DNA of 64,000 bases from Enchytraeus crypticus (GCA_905160935.1 CAJHZI010000200.1:639001-703000); one strand, 5' to 3'. Numbered from the stretch's first letter, positions 1-10,324 are shown. Numbers and translations: made by a program. Notes: a model not told the origin generated them from the letters alone.

Positions 1-389
1 ATTATTGTTATATTATTATTATATTTACTTTATACACTTTTGTTTATATGTTGCTATCATAATCAGTCATGTACGTCTGTAATTTATAAAAATGTGAATG
101 ATTCCTAATAAATTTTGTTTAGTAATTAATGAATTAGGAAAAGGAGTTGAGTTTTACCCAATATTTTAGAGAGTACCTTTACCCATCGAGTCTATAAAAC
201 ATAGATTAGAAATGCCTTTCCCTACATACTCCTAAATTAGTTTTGTCGCCTGTATTGATTTATCTATATCCGTTGTTAGGTAAGGACTCCAAGCTTGACA
301 CAATACTCCAGCTTAGGCCTAAGGTACGATTTATATAATTTTACCATTACATCTTTTCTTTTGCTGGTCTTAGTTCTTTTAAATCAAAC
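1..389. other. AT-rich flank, nothing recognised
   Basis: I see no gene, RNA gene or clear repeat here. The sequence is AT-rich with short broken frames only. The minus-strand LINE fragment that follows may extend some way into this stretch. Confidence 0.4.
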
Positions 390-575
390 CTAGAACAGAA
401 TTTTCACTCTTAGCTTCTCTATTAACTTGTTCTCTAAACTTAATGACTTATCTACTAATACACGTAGATCTTTTTCACTATTGGTCGACTTCATTGTTTG
501 GGTTAGAAGGTAATCAGTATTTAAACTATTTTTACCCAAATGCATGACCCTACAGTTATCAATATTGAATTCCAC
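390..575 (-). pseudogene. Non-LTR retrotransposon RT C-terminal fragment
   Basis: A 61-residue open segment contains FNIDNCRVMHLGK and EKDLRVLVD. This is the conserved block just after the reverse-transcriptase palm in many LINE polymerases (N-x-x-K-C-x-V-M-H-x-G then E-K-D-L-G-V-x-V-D). It has no start context and is followed by stops, so it is a dead fragment. The neighbouring fragment at 700-1105 is on the same strand but may belong to another LINE family. Confidence 0.7.
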
Positions 576-699
576 CTGCCAGACATTAGACCAATTTTGT
601 ATTTTTAAATTTCATCTTACATCTTTTTCTTTCCATCTTTTTGATTTCATTACATTTCATTTTTAATCTTCAAATATTCTAACATCATAAGAATTGTTA

Positions 700-1105
700 A
701 AACTTTTTGCAATTTTTGAATGGTCTCGAAATTTATTAAACTTAGATAGAATATTAACTGTTATATCATGCGCCTCTAACTTTGTAATTAATCTCTTGTA
801 TTAATTCAGAGAAGAGCAACCAAAAATCAAGAGAGTTGAATGCTTTAGAGAAATCTATAAAACCTGCAAACACATGGCTGCCGTGGCGTCTATAGTGATC
901 TACAACTTGTTTAAGAGCATACGTACACGTAGCAGTAGAATGTTCTTTCTTAAAACCAAACTGATAAATTTCAGTTTCATCAAGAGTAGCAATATAATCA
1001 TACAATAACAGTTCAAATATTTTAGATAGAGAGTTAGAGAGTGCAATTGTGCAAGAAATGTTATATCAGATACATTCTTATTTTTATTCTTCAACAAGGA
1101 TAAAA
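700..1105 (-). pseudogene. LINE reverse transcriptase fragment (fingers/palm)
   Basis: The open segment 766-1005 contains QFGFKKEHSTATCTYALKQ and GFIDFSKAFNSLDFWLLF. These are the F-G-F-K-x-x-H-S-T and F-x-D-F-S-K-A-F-D blocks of non-LTR reverse transcriptases; the usual catalytic D is present in FIDFSKAF. Coding similarity continues upstream to about 1105 in another frame, so the copy is frameshifted. No YADD box is seen in it. Confidence 0.8.
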
Positions 1106-1590
1106 ATAAATGTAGGCCTAATGTGAGTCATATGTCAACGTAACTGTGAACATGAAACGAAGTCTTAATTCCTTTTTCTAGATTTTGAAAACACTTACAA
1201 TAGAATATACTGGGTAATTCTCCTCTGTCCAGGCAGGCCCGCCAATCAGAGTCTCAGAATCTATTTAATTCACGCCCACGACAGAGATCTAAACAGCTGA
1301 CTCATATTACATTATTATCATATTACATAATCATATTACATATTACATTACCTTGACATATAATGTATCCGGTTAGAAAATAATACTTTAAATTCTCAAT
1401 TACAAAACATACATGAACTATTTAATACAGCAAATATGTGATCCTGTCACTTGGAATTGCAGGAATGCCAATATAACATTGAATAATGCACGATTAGAAC
1501 AGGGAAGAAGCTTCAAGTATATGTGCTAAATCATTAAGGGTGATGGAAATTGTGAAGTGGAAATAAAACGTAAAATCACAGGTGAAAGAG
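1106..1590. other. No gene seen
   Basis: AT-rich sequence with short ATTACAT-type repeats around 1310-1350. No coding similarity recognised. Confidence 0.35.
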
Positions 1591-1597
1591 GCTTTCG

Positions 1598-1710
1598 GAA
1601 ATAATAATAATAATAATAATAATAAAGGTTTAACGTCCGTTTCCTCATACAAGGATGATGTCAGGGACGTTCCCATATCAAATGTCACTACAAATCGATT
1701 CACCCCAAAT
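1598..1710 (+). repeat. (AAT)n plus dispersed repeat A
   Basis: An (AAT)n run at about 1603-1625 leads into a block reading TTTAACGTCCGTTTCCTCAT. The same block recurs at 4666-4740, 41413-41470 and, more diverged, 53575-53620; a reverse relative lies near 54740-54810. It resembles the 3' part of SINE family 1 read in reverse (GTTAACGTCAGTTTCCTCAC), so both probably share a conserved central domain. Confidence 0.55.
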
Positions 1711-1719
1711 GATTTGAAA

Positions 1720-2525
1720 AAACATGCGCTGAAGAGAAAGGAAAAGTTCCTAAATGGTGCAGGTCTGTTGATCAAAAAAGTAGTCAGGCAAGGTGAAAAA
1801 GTCTTATGTGGGGAGAGATGTGTTTTCACCGTACAAAGGAAAGTAGAAGTAGTAGAACATGAGCGAAGATCAGGAGGCAGAGAGTTCCAAACAGTAGGAG
1901 CGGAAAAAGAAAATGAACGTCAACCTAACGAAGTTAGAATATTAGGAATATTGAGCAGTTTGGCCTCGGAACAACGAAGCTTACGAGAAGGTTGCTATTG
2001 GAATAGGAGATCAGAAGGGTAAGAAGGTTTACCAAAGAGAAGTGTTTTGAAAGTTAACAGAGCAATTTTATAATTAATTCTTTGAACCACAGGAAGCCCA
2101 TGAAGATTATTAAGCAAGGAACTAGATGTGGCCTGAAGCCTTGAGGATCAACAGACAACACGTGCTATACAATTCTGAACGCGTTGCAAACGCATGAGAG
2201 AAGAAGGTAAACCATATAGCAATGAATTGCAGTAGTCAAGTTTAGAATGAACTATTGAGTTAGCAAGAATTATGGATGAATTTTTATCAAGGGATGACCG
2301 TATCTGTCTGATTTGACGGATCTGAAAGAAAGATAAGCGACAGACAGATGAGATATGAGACTTGCAGTAAAGATTTTTATCAAATATGACATCAAGGGTT
2401 TTAGCGTTGGGAGCAGGAGTGAGAGCAAGATTTTGAAAATAGATGGAAGAATTGGCTACTGTAGTTCTGTGCTGGGGGGTGTGCCTATTAAAAGATATTC
2501 GGAAAGAGATAAGAACTCCATACAA
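1720..2525 (-). pseudogene. L2/CR1-like LINE RT, C-terminal part
   Basis: The segment 2148-2525 carries AKTLDVIFDKNL, CRLSFFQIRQIRQIR and SKLDYCNSLLYGLPSS, the post-palm and thumb signature of L2/CR1-clade polymerases. Further downstream on the same strand, frames around 1750-1900 fit the usual C-terminal end of this family. The copy is 5' truncated and frameshifted. A plus-strand open frame over 1582-2022 is only a shadow of it. Confidence 0.8.
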
Positions 2526-2539
2526 AGGTATTGAAAAAA

Positions 2540-2990
2540 AGACACGAAGATAAAGATTGTGAAAACATTAGTGTGGTCGACACTTCTGTACGGCTGTGAA
2601 ATGTGGACATTGAGGAAAGAGGATATCAAGAAACTGGAGGTATTTGAGATGTGATTATGGAGAAAGATAGAAAATATTAGTTTTACTCAAAAAATCACAA
2701 GTGAACAAGTTTTTGAGGCAGTACAGATAGCTAATAAATGTGACACGAAATAGAAAGAAAAGCTCGATGCGACATATTGTAAGGGCAGATGGTTTGCTGA
2801 GTAAAAATAAGTTTGCCGAGTAGAAGTAAGTATGCAAGGGAAAAGAGTTAGAGGAAGACCAAGACGTGGGATGTTGGATGATTTAATAACAAATTTATAG
2901 AGAAATAAAATTTAATATTGAGGATTGAATTTGTTGGAAGAGTTATATGCCATAGACCTGCCGTTAGGCAATGAACTAGAAGAAGAAGAA
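2540..2990 (+). pseudogene. RTE-like LINE 3' fragment
   Basis: Plus-strand frames read KTLVWSTLLYGCE, then W-T-L-R-K-E-D, and later R-G-R-P-R-R-G-M-L-D-D. These are the thumb and C-terminal blocks of the LINE family found in reverse at 20530, 22865, 48350 and 58490. Stops and frameshifts interrupt it. It ends just before an (AAG)n-rich stretch at about 2980-3005. Confidence 0.8.
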
Positions 2991-3004
2991 AAGAAGAAGA
3001 AGAA

Positions 3005-3311
3005 TGCATAATTAATTTGTTAGATATATCTGTATGTGGGTTTTACTTGCAAGAAAGATTATTCTAGTGAATTCAGGAATAAATGGATGAACTTTATTAT
3101 CAAATGTTGGAATAATTTTAGCCGAAGGTCATGAACTTGAGATCATTTTACTGCTGTCTCATGATTATGTTAACCTTTGATCTCTTGTGATCCTCCGGCG
3201 GAGATATATAGTTAACCTTTCTGGAATACTAGGGCGCTGTCAACGTTTTGTCCACTGTTAAGCCTTTGAACCAATATCTCTAGCTTCTGAGTTCCGTGGT
3301 GTATAGGCTAG

Positions 3312-3315
<4 letters not shown>
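3005..3315. other. No gene seen
   Basis: No coding similarity or repeat recognised in this stretch. Confidence 0.35.

Positions 3316-3369
<54 letters not shown>
3316..3369. repeat. (TA)n microsatellite
   Basis: An uninterrupted run of TA dinucleotides seen directly in the sequence. Confidence 0.95.
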
Positions 3370-3372
<3 letters not shown>

Positions 3373-3418
3373 CAACGAGTGCGTTTTTTATATATATATA
3401 AAGTGCGTTGATAAAGTG

Positions 3419-3560
3419 CGTTGGCTGGAGCCAATGGCGAAGTCGGTAAGATACTCGACCGCGGATCAGTAGGTGTGGGTTCAAATCCTGGGCTCGCCCG
3501 TCACTGACATCGCTTTCGAGTGAGGAAACTGACGTTAACCTTAGCTTTACCAGGTTTTTT
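3419..3560 (+). repeat. tRNA-derived SINE, family 1, copy 1
   Basis: The head holds an RNA polymerase III A box, TGGCGAAGTCGG, matching TRGYNNARNNGG at every position, and a B box, GGTTCAAATCC, about 45 bases on. The body continues GGGCTCGCCCGTCACTGACA and ends with GAGGAAACTGACGTTAACC. Here the flank before the A box reads GGCTGGAGCCAA. At least seven other copies lie in the window on both strands, so this is a SINE and not a tRNA gene. Confidence 0.9.
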
Positions 3561-3569
3561 TTATATATA

Positions 3570-3697
3570 CTGCGGACTGAATTTCTGGATTTTGGAATTT
3601 GCACCGTTTTTGGACCTTCTTTTTTTACTCGCCGGCTTGATTTTGTCTCAATAGTGCTCGATGTTGTCATTGATGACTGTAGCACTCTAATTATTGT

Positions 3698-3753
<56 letters not shown>

Positions 3754-3821
3754 ACAATAACAACAATTAGAGTGCTACAGTCATCAATTTTGTCTCAATA
3801 GTGCTCGATGTTGTCATTGAT

Positions 3822-3840
<19 letters not shown>
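3570..3840 (+). repeat. LINE 3' tail duplicated as a fold-back around (TA)n
   Basis: The 3' end of the L2/CR1-like LINE family (compare 35820-35960 in reverse) runs to about 3690 and ends in an (ATTGTT)-type tail. After a TA run at 3701-3750, the tail reappears inverted (3751-3790). A second direct copy of a 38-base segment, 3649-3686, then follows at 3788-3825. The arms differ by a short tail-length indel. Confidence 0.7.

Positions 3841-3880
<40 letters not shown>
3825..3880. repeat. (AT)n microsatellite
   Basis: An uninterrupted AT dinucleotide run. Confidence 0.95.
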
Positions 3881-3883
<3 letters not shown>

Positions 3884-4665
3884 GAAGATAAAACGCGTCG
3901 CTCTACAATTAGTTGCTATTGGGCACTCGTTGATCGTTGATACTGCTTGATTCTGCCAATCACTTAAATATTTAAATATTCATCGAATTTATTATTACAT
4001 ACCTTGTCATTCATGGACCATGGGAGCGAGATAATTTTATCGCATCGGTTTAACAGTCTGTATCGTGGTTATGTGTGCACTTAAATGTCGGAATATTTAT
4101 TGGCAGATGTTAGAAGTACAACTCTGCTGGACTCTGCTTTGCTATATCAGTAACGTAACTACTGATCTGAAGACCGCTGCCCCCTATAGAACGATCCCAC
4201 TATCAAGGGCTCAACACGCATTTCGCAGCCGTGTAACTCTCCAGTCGCCCACCCCAACCGCTATATATCAAACAGTTCAAGCGCTTCAAGTTCGGTTTTT
4301 CTTTACATAGCAAATTATAACGATTGATCATCCATGATAGTATATATCACTTTTGATACTTGGGGATCTACACGTCGAGTCATTTAGACACTCCTATAGA
4401 CAATACTTCATAACTGTGTGAAACTAGCAACTATTATTGAGTTCTTTCATTATAATTATCTTATTCAAATTCCTTTCCAGTCGCATTTGAAGAAGGTAAA
4501 AAAATTGTAACAAATAGCTGTACTAAAAAACCTGACGAGTACTAGCAACAACCTGGAGTTGATCAGTAATGAAACTAAATATCCCTTACTAAGGCGCACC
4601 TTAAATACTTTAACTGTAATGTTAATCAGTATATAGACATATAGGATTCGGATTAATAATAAATA
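3881..4665. other. No gene recognised
   Basis: Two short open frames (4065-4310 plus, 4465-4692 minus) show no family resemblance I know and have no context. I treat the stretch as non-coding. Confidence 0.35.
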
Positions 4666-4745
4666 ATAAAGGTTTAACGTCCGTTTCGTCATCCAAGCAT
4701 GATGTCAGGAACGTCCCCACAGCACACATCACTGCAGATGTGATT
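4660..4745 (+). repeat. Dispersed repeat A, second copy
   Basis: GGTTTAACGTCCGTTTCGTC and the following ATGATGTCAGGAACGT match the copy at 1620-1710 with a few differences, again preceded by (AAT)-rich sequence. Confidence 0.6.
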
Positions 4746-4865
4746 ATAAGGATAAGCTTAAAGGGCCATATTTTTTATACAGAAGCATTCACAAATTATA
4801 TCCCCCGAGAACAAGCGCAGTTATTTATTATGTGAGACTTAAAAATCAAACAAAATATGGACTAT

Positions 4866-4940
4866 TTAACTAACTAAACGTGTGGTATTAAAAGTGACAG
4901 ATATCATCATAGAAATCACTTCACGATAATTGATGTGTTA
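4866..4940 (+). repeat. SINE family 2, partial copy
   Basis: AAACGTGTGGTATTAAAAGT and AGATATCA match the body of the repeat at 41225-41400 and, reversed, 54260-54400. The tRNA-like head is missing here. Confidence 0.55.
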
Positions 4941-5429
4941 TGTAATGGAGTGTCAAACAAATCAATCTGGGAACTTTTATGTGAGATTTTTGTGCGACAA
5001 TAGAATTCAAGAACAACTAATAAAAACGATTGGGCTAACGTGTGCGACTGTGCGTTGCTGTTAGGTAAGGTGGCGGAGTACTTGACAGAGAATCGTCATA
5101 TAGACAGAGTGATTGAACTGGAGGTCAGTGACGGGGTCAGTAGAGGCGGCCAGACTTCCATTAAAGTTCACTCACTCTATCCTCCTGGACCTGCGAAGGT
5201 TTGGAGCTTGTCCAATAATTGCGTACTTCACAATGTATATAAATAGTGAATTAAGCTTTTGCTATTGACAGTATTTAGTTGTATTTTAAAGCTCAAAATG
5301 AGAAGACTAATTATTACTAGTAATGTAAATTTATCAGTAAAAATCTCATCTGGTAAAAGATGGGATATTTATCCTAAAATGCGGAGAATGTGTCAGGGAA
5401 AGTACCAATGAAGGTACTATCAGCCTAGA
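4941..5429. other. No gene recognised
   Basis: An open frame at 5040-5246 has no recognisable domain and no plausible neighbours. The remainder shows only short broken frames. Confidence 0.3.
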
Positions 5430-5997
5430 CATCAGGAAAATGAAAATATGTGAGAATATTTACAAGTCCTGGACCAGGTTCAAGTCGCAGATATGTCAGA
5501 CTAAATAACGGGAGAGCCAATGAAACATTCAGTGTCTCATCTGTTAAATACTACGCTAAGAAGTATTCAGACAAACTACAGGAGTTACAAATTAATTAAA
5601 GGAATATAAATTCCTTAATTAATGTTATATTACGAATAAAACAAAATATAATGTGCCAGAAACTATAACAAATTAAACGACGTGAATGCATAATTAAATT
5701 ACAGTCAAACTAATAGTAATTATAATAATAATAACTTAAATAAATAAATAAACAATAACGTAAATGTTCATAAATTCCTGTATCGCCTGTTAAATAGCAC
5801 AGGGCGAATTACAGCCAATGAAAAATACGAAAGGGACGCTAAACAATACTTCCACACTGGAATGTATGTTGTCTGTGCTTAATACACGTATTATGCTATG
5901 CACCTGTGTATCATAGTATAGAAAACTTCACCACAGTGGAATTCCCCTAGTAACCGGTCTCTTATCTATCCCTCCACAAAAAGAGTGGTCACTCATA
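5430..5997 (-). mobile_element. LTR fragment, inverted relative to the one at 10576
   Basis: This stretch aligns, in reverse orientation and with small indels, to the 3' 530-570 bases of the LTR at 10576-12025. Shared blocks include AGTCCTGGACCAGGTTCAA, CCAGAAACTATAACAAATTA, and GGAATTCCCCTAGTAACC. It stops at about 5997, exactly where recognisable polymerase coding begins. Its LTR end near 5430 reads ATCAGG instead of TGTCAGG. The copy replaces or truncates the 5' part of the Polinton polymerase gene. Confidence 0.75.
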
Positions 5998-8279
5998 AGG
6001 TTTATTGCTTCGAGTCTTGATACACTTTCAAAGAATCTAAGTAAGGATCAGTGTAAAAATATTGCAATTAAGTACTCTGGAAAGCAATTGGATTTGCTTT
6101 TGAGAAAAGGAGTTTACCCGTACGATTATATAAGTTCGTTAGAAAGACTTGATGAAAATAAACTACCGCCAAAGGAAGCTTTCTACTCAAAACTTAACAA
6201 TACCAATATCAGTGATAAAGACTATAAACACGCACAGACTGTTTGGAGAGAGTTTGGTTGTAATACATTTCGAGACTATCACGACTTGTACAATCTGTCC
6301 GATTCTTTTACTAGCAGCTGTCTTTGAAAATTTTGTATATGTATGTATGACCCACTTTAAATTGGATCCTGCATGGTACTACACATCACCAGGACTAGCT
6401 TGGGATGCTGCTTGAAGATTAACTAAAGTTGAACTCGAATTGTTGAGTGATGCTGTTGACAATTAAGCATGGAATTAGAGGTGGCGTAAGTACTATATCA
6501 AACCGATACGCAAAAGCTAATAATAAATACATGGATGGAAATTTTAACGTTGATGAACCTTCCAAATTTATCAAATACCTAGACTCGATTATGGGTACTC
6601 GATGAGTAAGCCCCTACCCACACACGGGAAAAAGAACTGGAGAACTGGAAAGAAATGAAGTGTATCCTCGAATTTGACTTGGAATATCCTGCAGCGCTGC
6701 ACGATCTCCATAACGACTACCCTTTAGCCCCCGAAATTGTGAAAGTGAATAAAGTTAAGAAATTGGTACCGAATTTGAATGATAAAACAAAGTACGTATT
6801 GCATTACGAGAATTTGAAACTGTACGAAAGCTTGGGTCTGAAAATTACTAAAATACATAGAGGCGTAAAATTTGAAGAAAGTCCATGTCTTAAGATATAC
6901 ATCGATGTAATTACACAGCTAAGGACCAAGGTTGCCAACGACTTCGAAAACGATTTCTTCAAACTAATGAACAATAGCGTTTTTGGAAGGACAATGGAAA
7001 ATATTGAAAATGGATAGATTTCAGATTGGTTGATGATAGGGAAAAGGCCGTTAAATTAGCTGCAAAGCCATACTATGATCGAACGATAATATTTGACGAA
7101 AATCTTGTTGGCGTTCATATGAGAAAAACTAAATTGTTGTATAATAAGCCAATCTATCTAGGTATGGTAATATTAGATTTAAGTAAAATTTTGATGTACG
7201 ACTTTCACTATAATTACATAAAGAAAATGTATGACGAGAAAGCTAAGCTGTTGTTTACAGACACAGATTCGTTGATGTACGAAATACAGACGGAAGACTT
7301 TTACACCGACATTTCTAATGATGTTGAACAAAAATTTGACACTAGCGATTACCCTAAGGATCACCCATCTGGCATTAAGACTGGAGTTAATAAGAAAGTC
7401 ATTGGAATGTTTAAGGACGAAGCTTGTGGAAAGGAGATTGAAGAATTTGTTGGATTGAGGGAAAAGTTGTACTCGTATAAATTAGCAGGCGAGGAGCACA
7501 AGAAATGTAAAGATGTTAAAAAGAATGTTGTTGAAAACACAATGCACATGATTATTATAGAAATAAGATAAAAGAGACTTTATTTAATTAAAAGTTTTTA
7601 AAAAGCGATTAAAATAATTCCTCTGCACTCTGGGAAGCCGCTTTAGCCAAAGTGCCACTGAAGCAGACTGCATTGAATCGCTGGAGAGCATAGACAGTCG
7701 CTGCCACAGAAAAGATTTTTCGCGCTTATCACCAGTAATGGCGCTGGTCCTCCTGCCTATTTCGTCAATAAAGTCTGATGCGAGAGAGTTGATGGGCCCC
7801 AGGGTCTCAAAGGCAATAGGCATGAAGATATAGTTGCCAGAGATTTCGGAATACTTCAGAATTTTCCTATTAGCCGCGGCCTCTGCTGCAGCACCAGCAG
7901 CAGCGCAAGAAAGGCCGAGATTGCTAATTGAGAAAGTGTCCGTAACAGTGACGTCCCAGCTAACACACTTCCCCTCTGCCCATGGTATTTGAGAGACACC
8001 GTCTGGACGTTTACCATCAGTGCGGATCAATTCCAGGGGCTCTTTAATGGCTGGGATATTCGCTCGACTCAGGGCGCGCCAGATCAAGTCGTTATAGAAA
8101 TTGTCTGTTTGAAAAAAGAGATCACATTAGAAGCATGAACGTGATCAGATCTCGCTTTGCACGATGTTTACACTGAAGAAGTTAATAAAGTTGCTCTGAG
8201 CGCAGACGATGACAAGCGAGTAATTTCAGACGATGGAATACATACTTTTGCGTATGGTCATTGTAGATTAGGTGAATAA
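5998..8279 (+). pseudogene. POLB: Polinton protein-primed DNA polymerase B, truncated and broken
   Basis: This would replicate the element by protein-primed synthesis. Coding similarity starts at about 5998, inside the protein, so the N-terminal region and most of the exonuclease are absent. Visible blocks in order: RFIASSLDTL (6000), AWYYTSPGLAWDAA (6374-6412), a degraded motif A at about 6580-6605, KLMNNSVFG (motif B, 6961) and LFTDTDSLMYE (motif C with both aspartates, 7252). Frame changes occur near 6300, 6450, 6610-6650, 7003, 7545 and 8160; stops are at 6413-6415 and 6603-6605. A LINE fragment at 7565-8091 splits the C-terminal part. The 3' end (8102-8279) is followed by TAA at 8277. 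Surely inactive. Confidence 0.93.
7565..8091 (-). mobile_element. 5'-truncated LINE inserted in POLB, with target duplication
   Basis: The insert is flanked by the 10-bp direct repeat TTATAGAAAT at 7555-7564 and 8092-8101. It holds a 167-residue open frame (7584-8087) with LIRTDGKRPDG, WDVTVTDTFS, FMPIAFETLG and FLWQRLSM. This is a C-terminal region I know from many invertebrate LINE polymerases; the PD...D arrangement suggests a restriction-like endonuclease, which I infer. The 3' end on the minus strand carries AATAAAG close to the junction. Related fragments lie at 54900-55090 and 56640-57590, the latter with a YLDD reverse-transcriptase box. Confidence 0.88.
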
Positions 8280-8383
8280 ATATAAAACGTATTTTACAGC
8301 TAATTTTGTCAAAGATAATTTTTATTGCACACATGCAATAATATTTTCAAACCACATTTGCTTTGGAAATAATTCTTTTACAA

Positions 8384-8715
8384 TCAGATAACTCCAGCAT
8401 CATCGCTATCTGTATTGCAACCATCAATCTCTGCATACAACATTCCTTTATGTTTTCCGTAATTGATTTCTCTTACTGTAAACTCAAATCTTTCAGGGTT
8501 CTTTTCGAACTCTTTCTCTGTAATATGTAATATTCATTAATCTTTTTAGTAGACTACATTTGTAGAGGGGTATCGTCCTTAATTTGTACAACGTATAGTA
8601 TACATGATTTACCAAATTTTGTATTTATGGGTTTCAATCCCTGTACAACATATTTATCTCCAATTTTGAGATTTTGAAATTTGAATATTTGCGAGTTTGA
8701 GTTTGTAGCTGTCAT
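8384..8715 (-). pseudogene. Small Polinton protein, possibly OB-fold
   Basis: The start ATG at 8713-8715 gives MTATNSNSQIFKFQNLK, then IGDKYVVQGLKPI and KFGKSCILYV. The frame is lost after about 50 residues (stop at 8554). A second frame down to 8384 (TEKEFEKNPERFEF, GMLYAEIDG) probably encodes the C-terminus. Short beta-rich proteins of this kind occur beside the integrase in invertebrate Polintons; a single-stranded DNA-binding OB fold is my guess only. It lies just downstream of the integrase gene and convergent with POLB. Confidence 0.55.
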
Positions 8716-8792
8716 TTTATATATGTAAGAAAATTTATTTAAATCAAAATTAATATTTATAGAGAATTCGAAATTTTTTAAAAACTCTTTCT

Positions 8793-9775
8793 TTAAACAC
8801 CTTCCAAATGTTCTACGGGAATCCATTCATTAAGTTTCTTACTGTAACCCACCCATTTAACCAAGGCGTGTTCCACATCTTTAATCATTTTCCTTTGTAA
8901 AATCTTTTCAATTCTATATAATTCTTGATTAGTTTTCTGAAGTTCCTCTTTGTAGAAACCTCCCTCTAATACCTCACCAGATTGATGCTTCAATATATAC
9001 ATAACAGGCGATGTATACTTTACTTTGTCTACAACTTTCACCTCCTCGGACCAATTTGGTAAGAAACCCTTTTCAAATACACCCTTAATCCGACTAATTC
9101 GAACTCTGTCACCAATCTCGAATTTCCGACTCGCGTTACTTTCCAAATTTCTATACTTCCTACTGTTAATTATAAATGCTTCGTTTTCCTTCTTACTATC
9201 TTCAGTTGGAGTCCTTTTTATGGTATTCAGTTGGAGTCCTTTTTATGGTAGAGTGCTTTGTGTTGTTATACTCTGCAATTAAGTCATCAATCATATCAAT
9301 CCAGTTTCTCGTATTTTCCGCAGTAAATCTTTTGCACATCTTTTCCTTGATACTTCTATTGAATCATTCGACGACTGCTGATTTATGTTCACCAAATGTA
9401 AGTATCTATTGATATCAAGTTTCTTTAACCAATCATCCATGTTTTTGTTGTAGAATTCCGTACCCTGATCAACCCATAAATGTCTAGGCTGTCTTCCGGA
9501 TGATGACACTATTATTTTAAATGCATCTGTAGTTGTTTCACCTCTCTTGTCTTTCAACGAAACGCTCCTTGCATAGTTGGAAAACACATCAATGACGTTA
9601 AGCATGTATCTGTAGCCCTTATTAACTCTACTCCATTCCTGCATTTCGATTAAATCTGCTGCCCATATCTCGTCAACTTCAAACACATGAACTTGACGTC
9701 TTGTAAATTTTCTACGCATCGGTTTGTGTAATTCCTTAGCTAAATCTTCAAAGGGTCCAACGTTTCGCTTCAAGC
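8793..9775 (-). pseudogene. INT: Polinton integrase with C-terminal chromodomain
   Basis: This enzyme would insert the element's DNA into the host chromosome. The core (9291-9773) shows the first catalytic aspartate in EIWAADLIEMQEW and the second in LWVDQGTEFYNKN. The glutamate region lies near 9370 in a shifted frame and is followed by a TGA at 9364-9366. A 25-bp tandem duplication at 9201-9250 shifts the frame again. The C-terminal segment (8793-9146) has the integrase tail FEIGDRVRISRIKG and a chromodomain, RIEKILQRK...YLVKW-type ALVKWVGYSKKLNEWIP. Two frameshifts and one stop make it inactive. Confidence 0.93.
9201..9250. repeat. 25-bp perfect tandem duplication inside INT
   Basis: Bases 9201-9225 and 9226-9250 are identical. 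The 25-bp length is not a multiple of three, so it breaks the integrase frame between the catalytic core and the chromodomain. Confidence 0.95.
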
Positions 9776-9796
9776 CTTTTTCTTCGCTGGACCCCT

Positions 9797-10324
9797 CTAT
9801 ACGTTTTTTGACTGACCAAGACCAAACTTTGCCTTATATTTCATGAAGAGGTGAACTAATTGAGCCGTATTTCTTTGCTTACTATTTAAGCTTGAATCAT
9901 TAAAGATTTCGTATGCTCAATGGGCCAAAGCTCCGTCGCTTATATTTCTGCTGGCAGTATCGGTGTTTGCGGTATAAAACTGATCGTGCAATTTGCACAT
10001 TCCGTCCAACTCATTTATACCCTGATAGCCTTCGCGATTTCTCTCTTCGTACTTTGTGCCTGGTCCGCAATAAGAATACTTATTTAGATTATTAAATGAT
10101 CCGTTGGGTACATACTCTCCACGTCTGGCAGGTAAATGTAGTTCTCCAACTGTGTTTCCAACGACCGATAACACCTTATTAAACACACCCTGACCTGAGA
10201 TGAATCTTGACTTTTTACTTCCACACACTACACAAAAAGAAATTTGCAATTTTCTACTATTAGCAGTTAACCTCACTTGCGTCTGTATGTAAAAAGTTTT
10301 CCTTTTACATTTCAAACAGTACAT
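9797..10324 (-). pseudogene. Polinton phospholipase A2-like protein
   Basis: The start ATG at 10322-10324 opens a frame with two CxxC pairs near the N-terminus (YCLKCKRK and CVVCGSKKS, a likely zinc ribbon), then KYSYCGPGTKYEE, the glycine-rich calcium loop, and ELDGMCKLHDQFY, the D-x-x-C-x-x-H-D catalytic block of group-XII/parvovirus-type phospholipase A2. An in-frame TGA at 9917-9919 interrupts it. The same frame continues with LNSKQRNTAQLVHLFMKYK to a TAG at 9797. In parvoviruses a PLA2 domain helps escape from endosomes; a similar role here is inference. The gene lies between the major capsid protein and the integrase. Confidence 0.85.

Noticed and set aside
1582-2022. Plus-strand open frame of 146 codons
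   Set aside because: It is the antisense of a LINE C-terminus plus an (AAT)n repeat (poly-Asn).
3314-3766. Minus-strand open frame of 150 codons
   Set aside because: It runs through two TA microsatellites (IYIYIY) and a SINE.
5040-5246. Short plus open frame near the LTR fragment
   Set aside because: No domain, no splice or start context.
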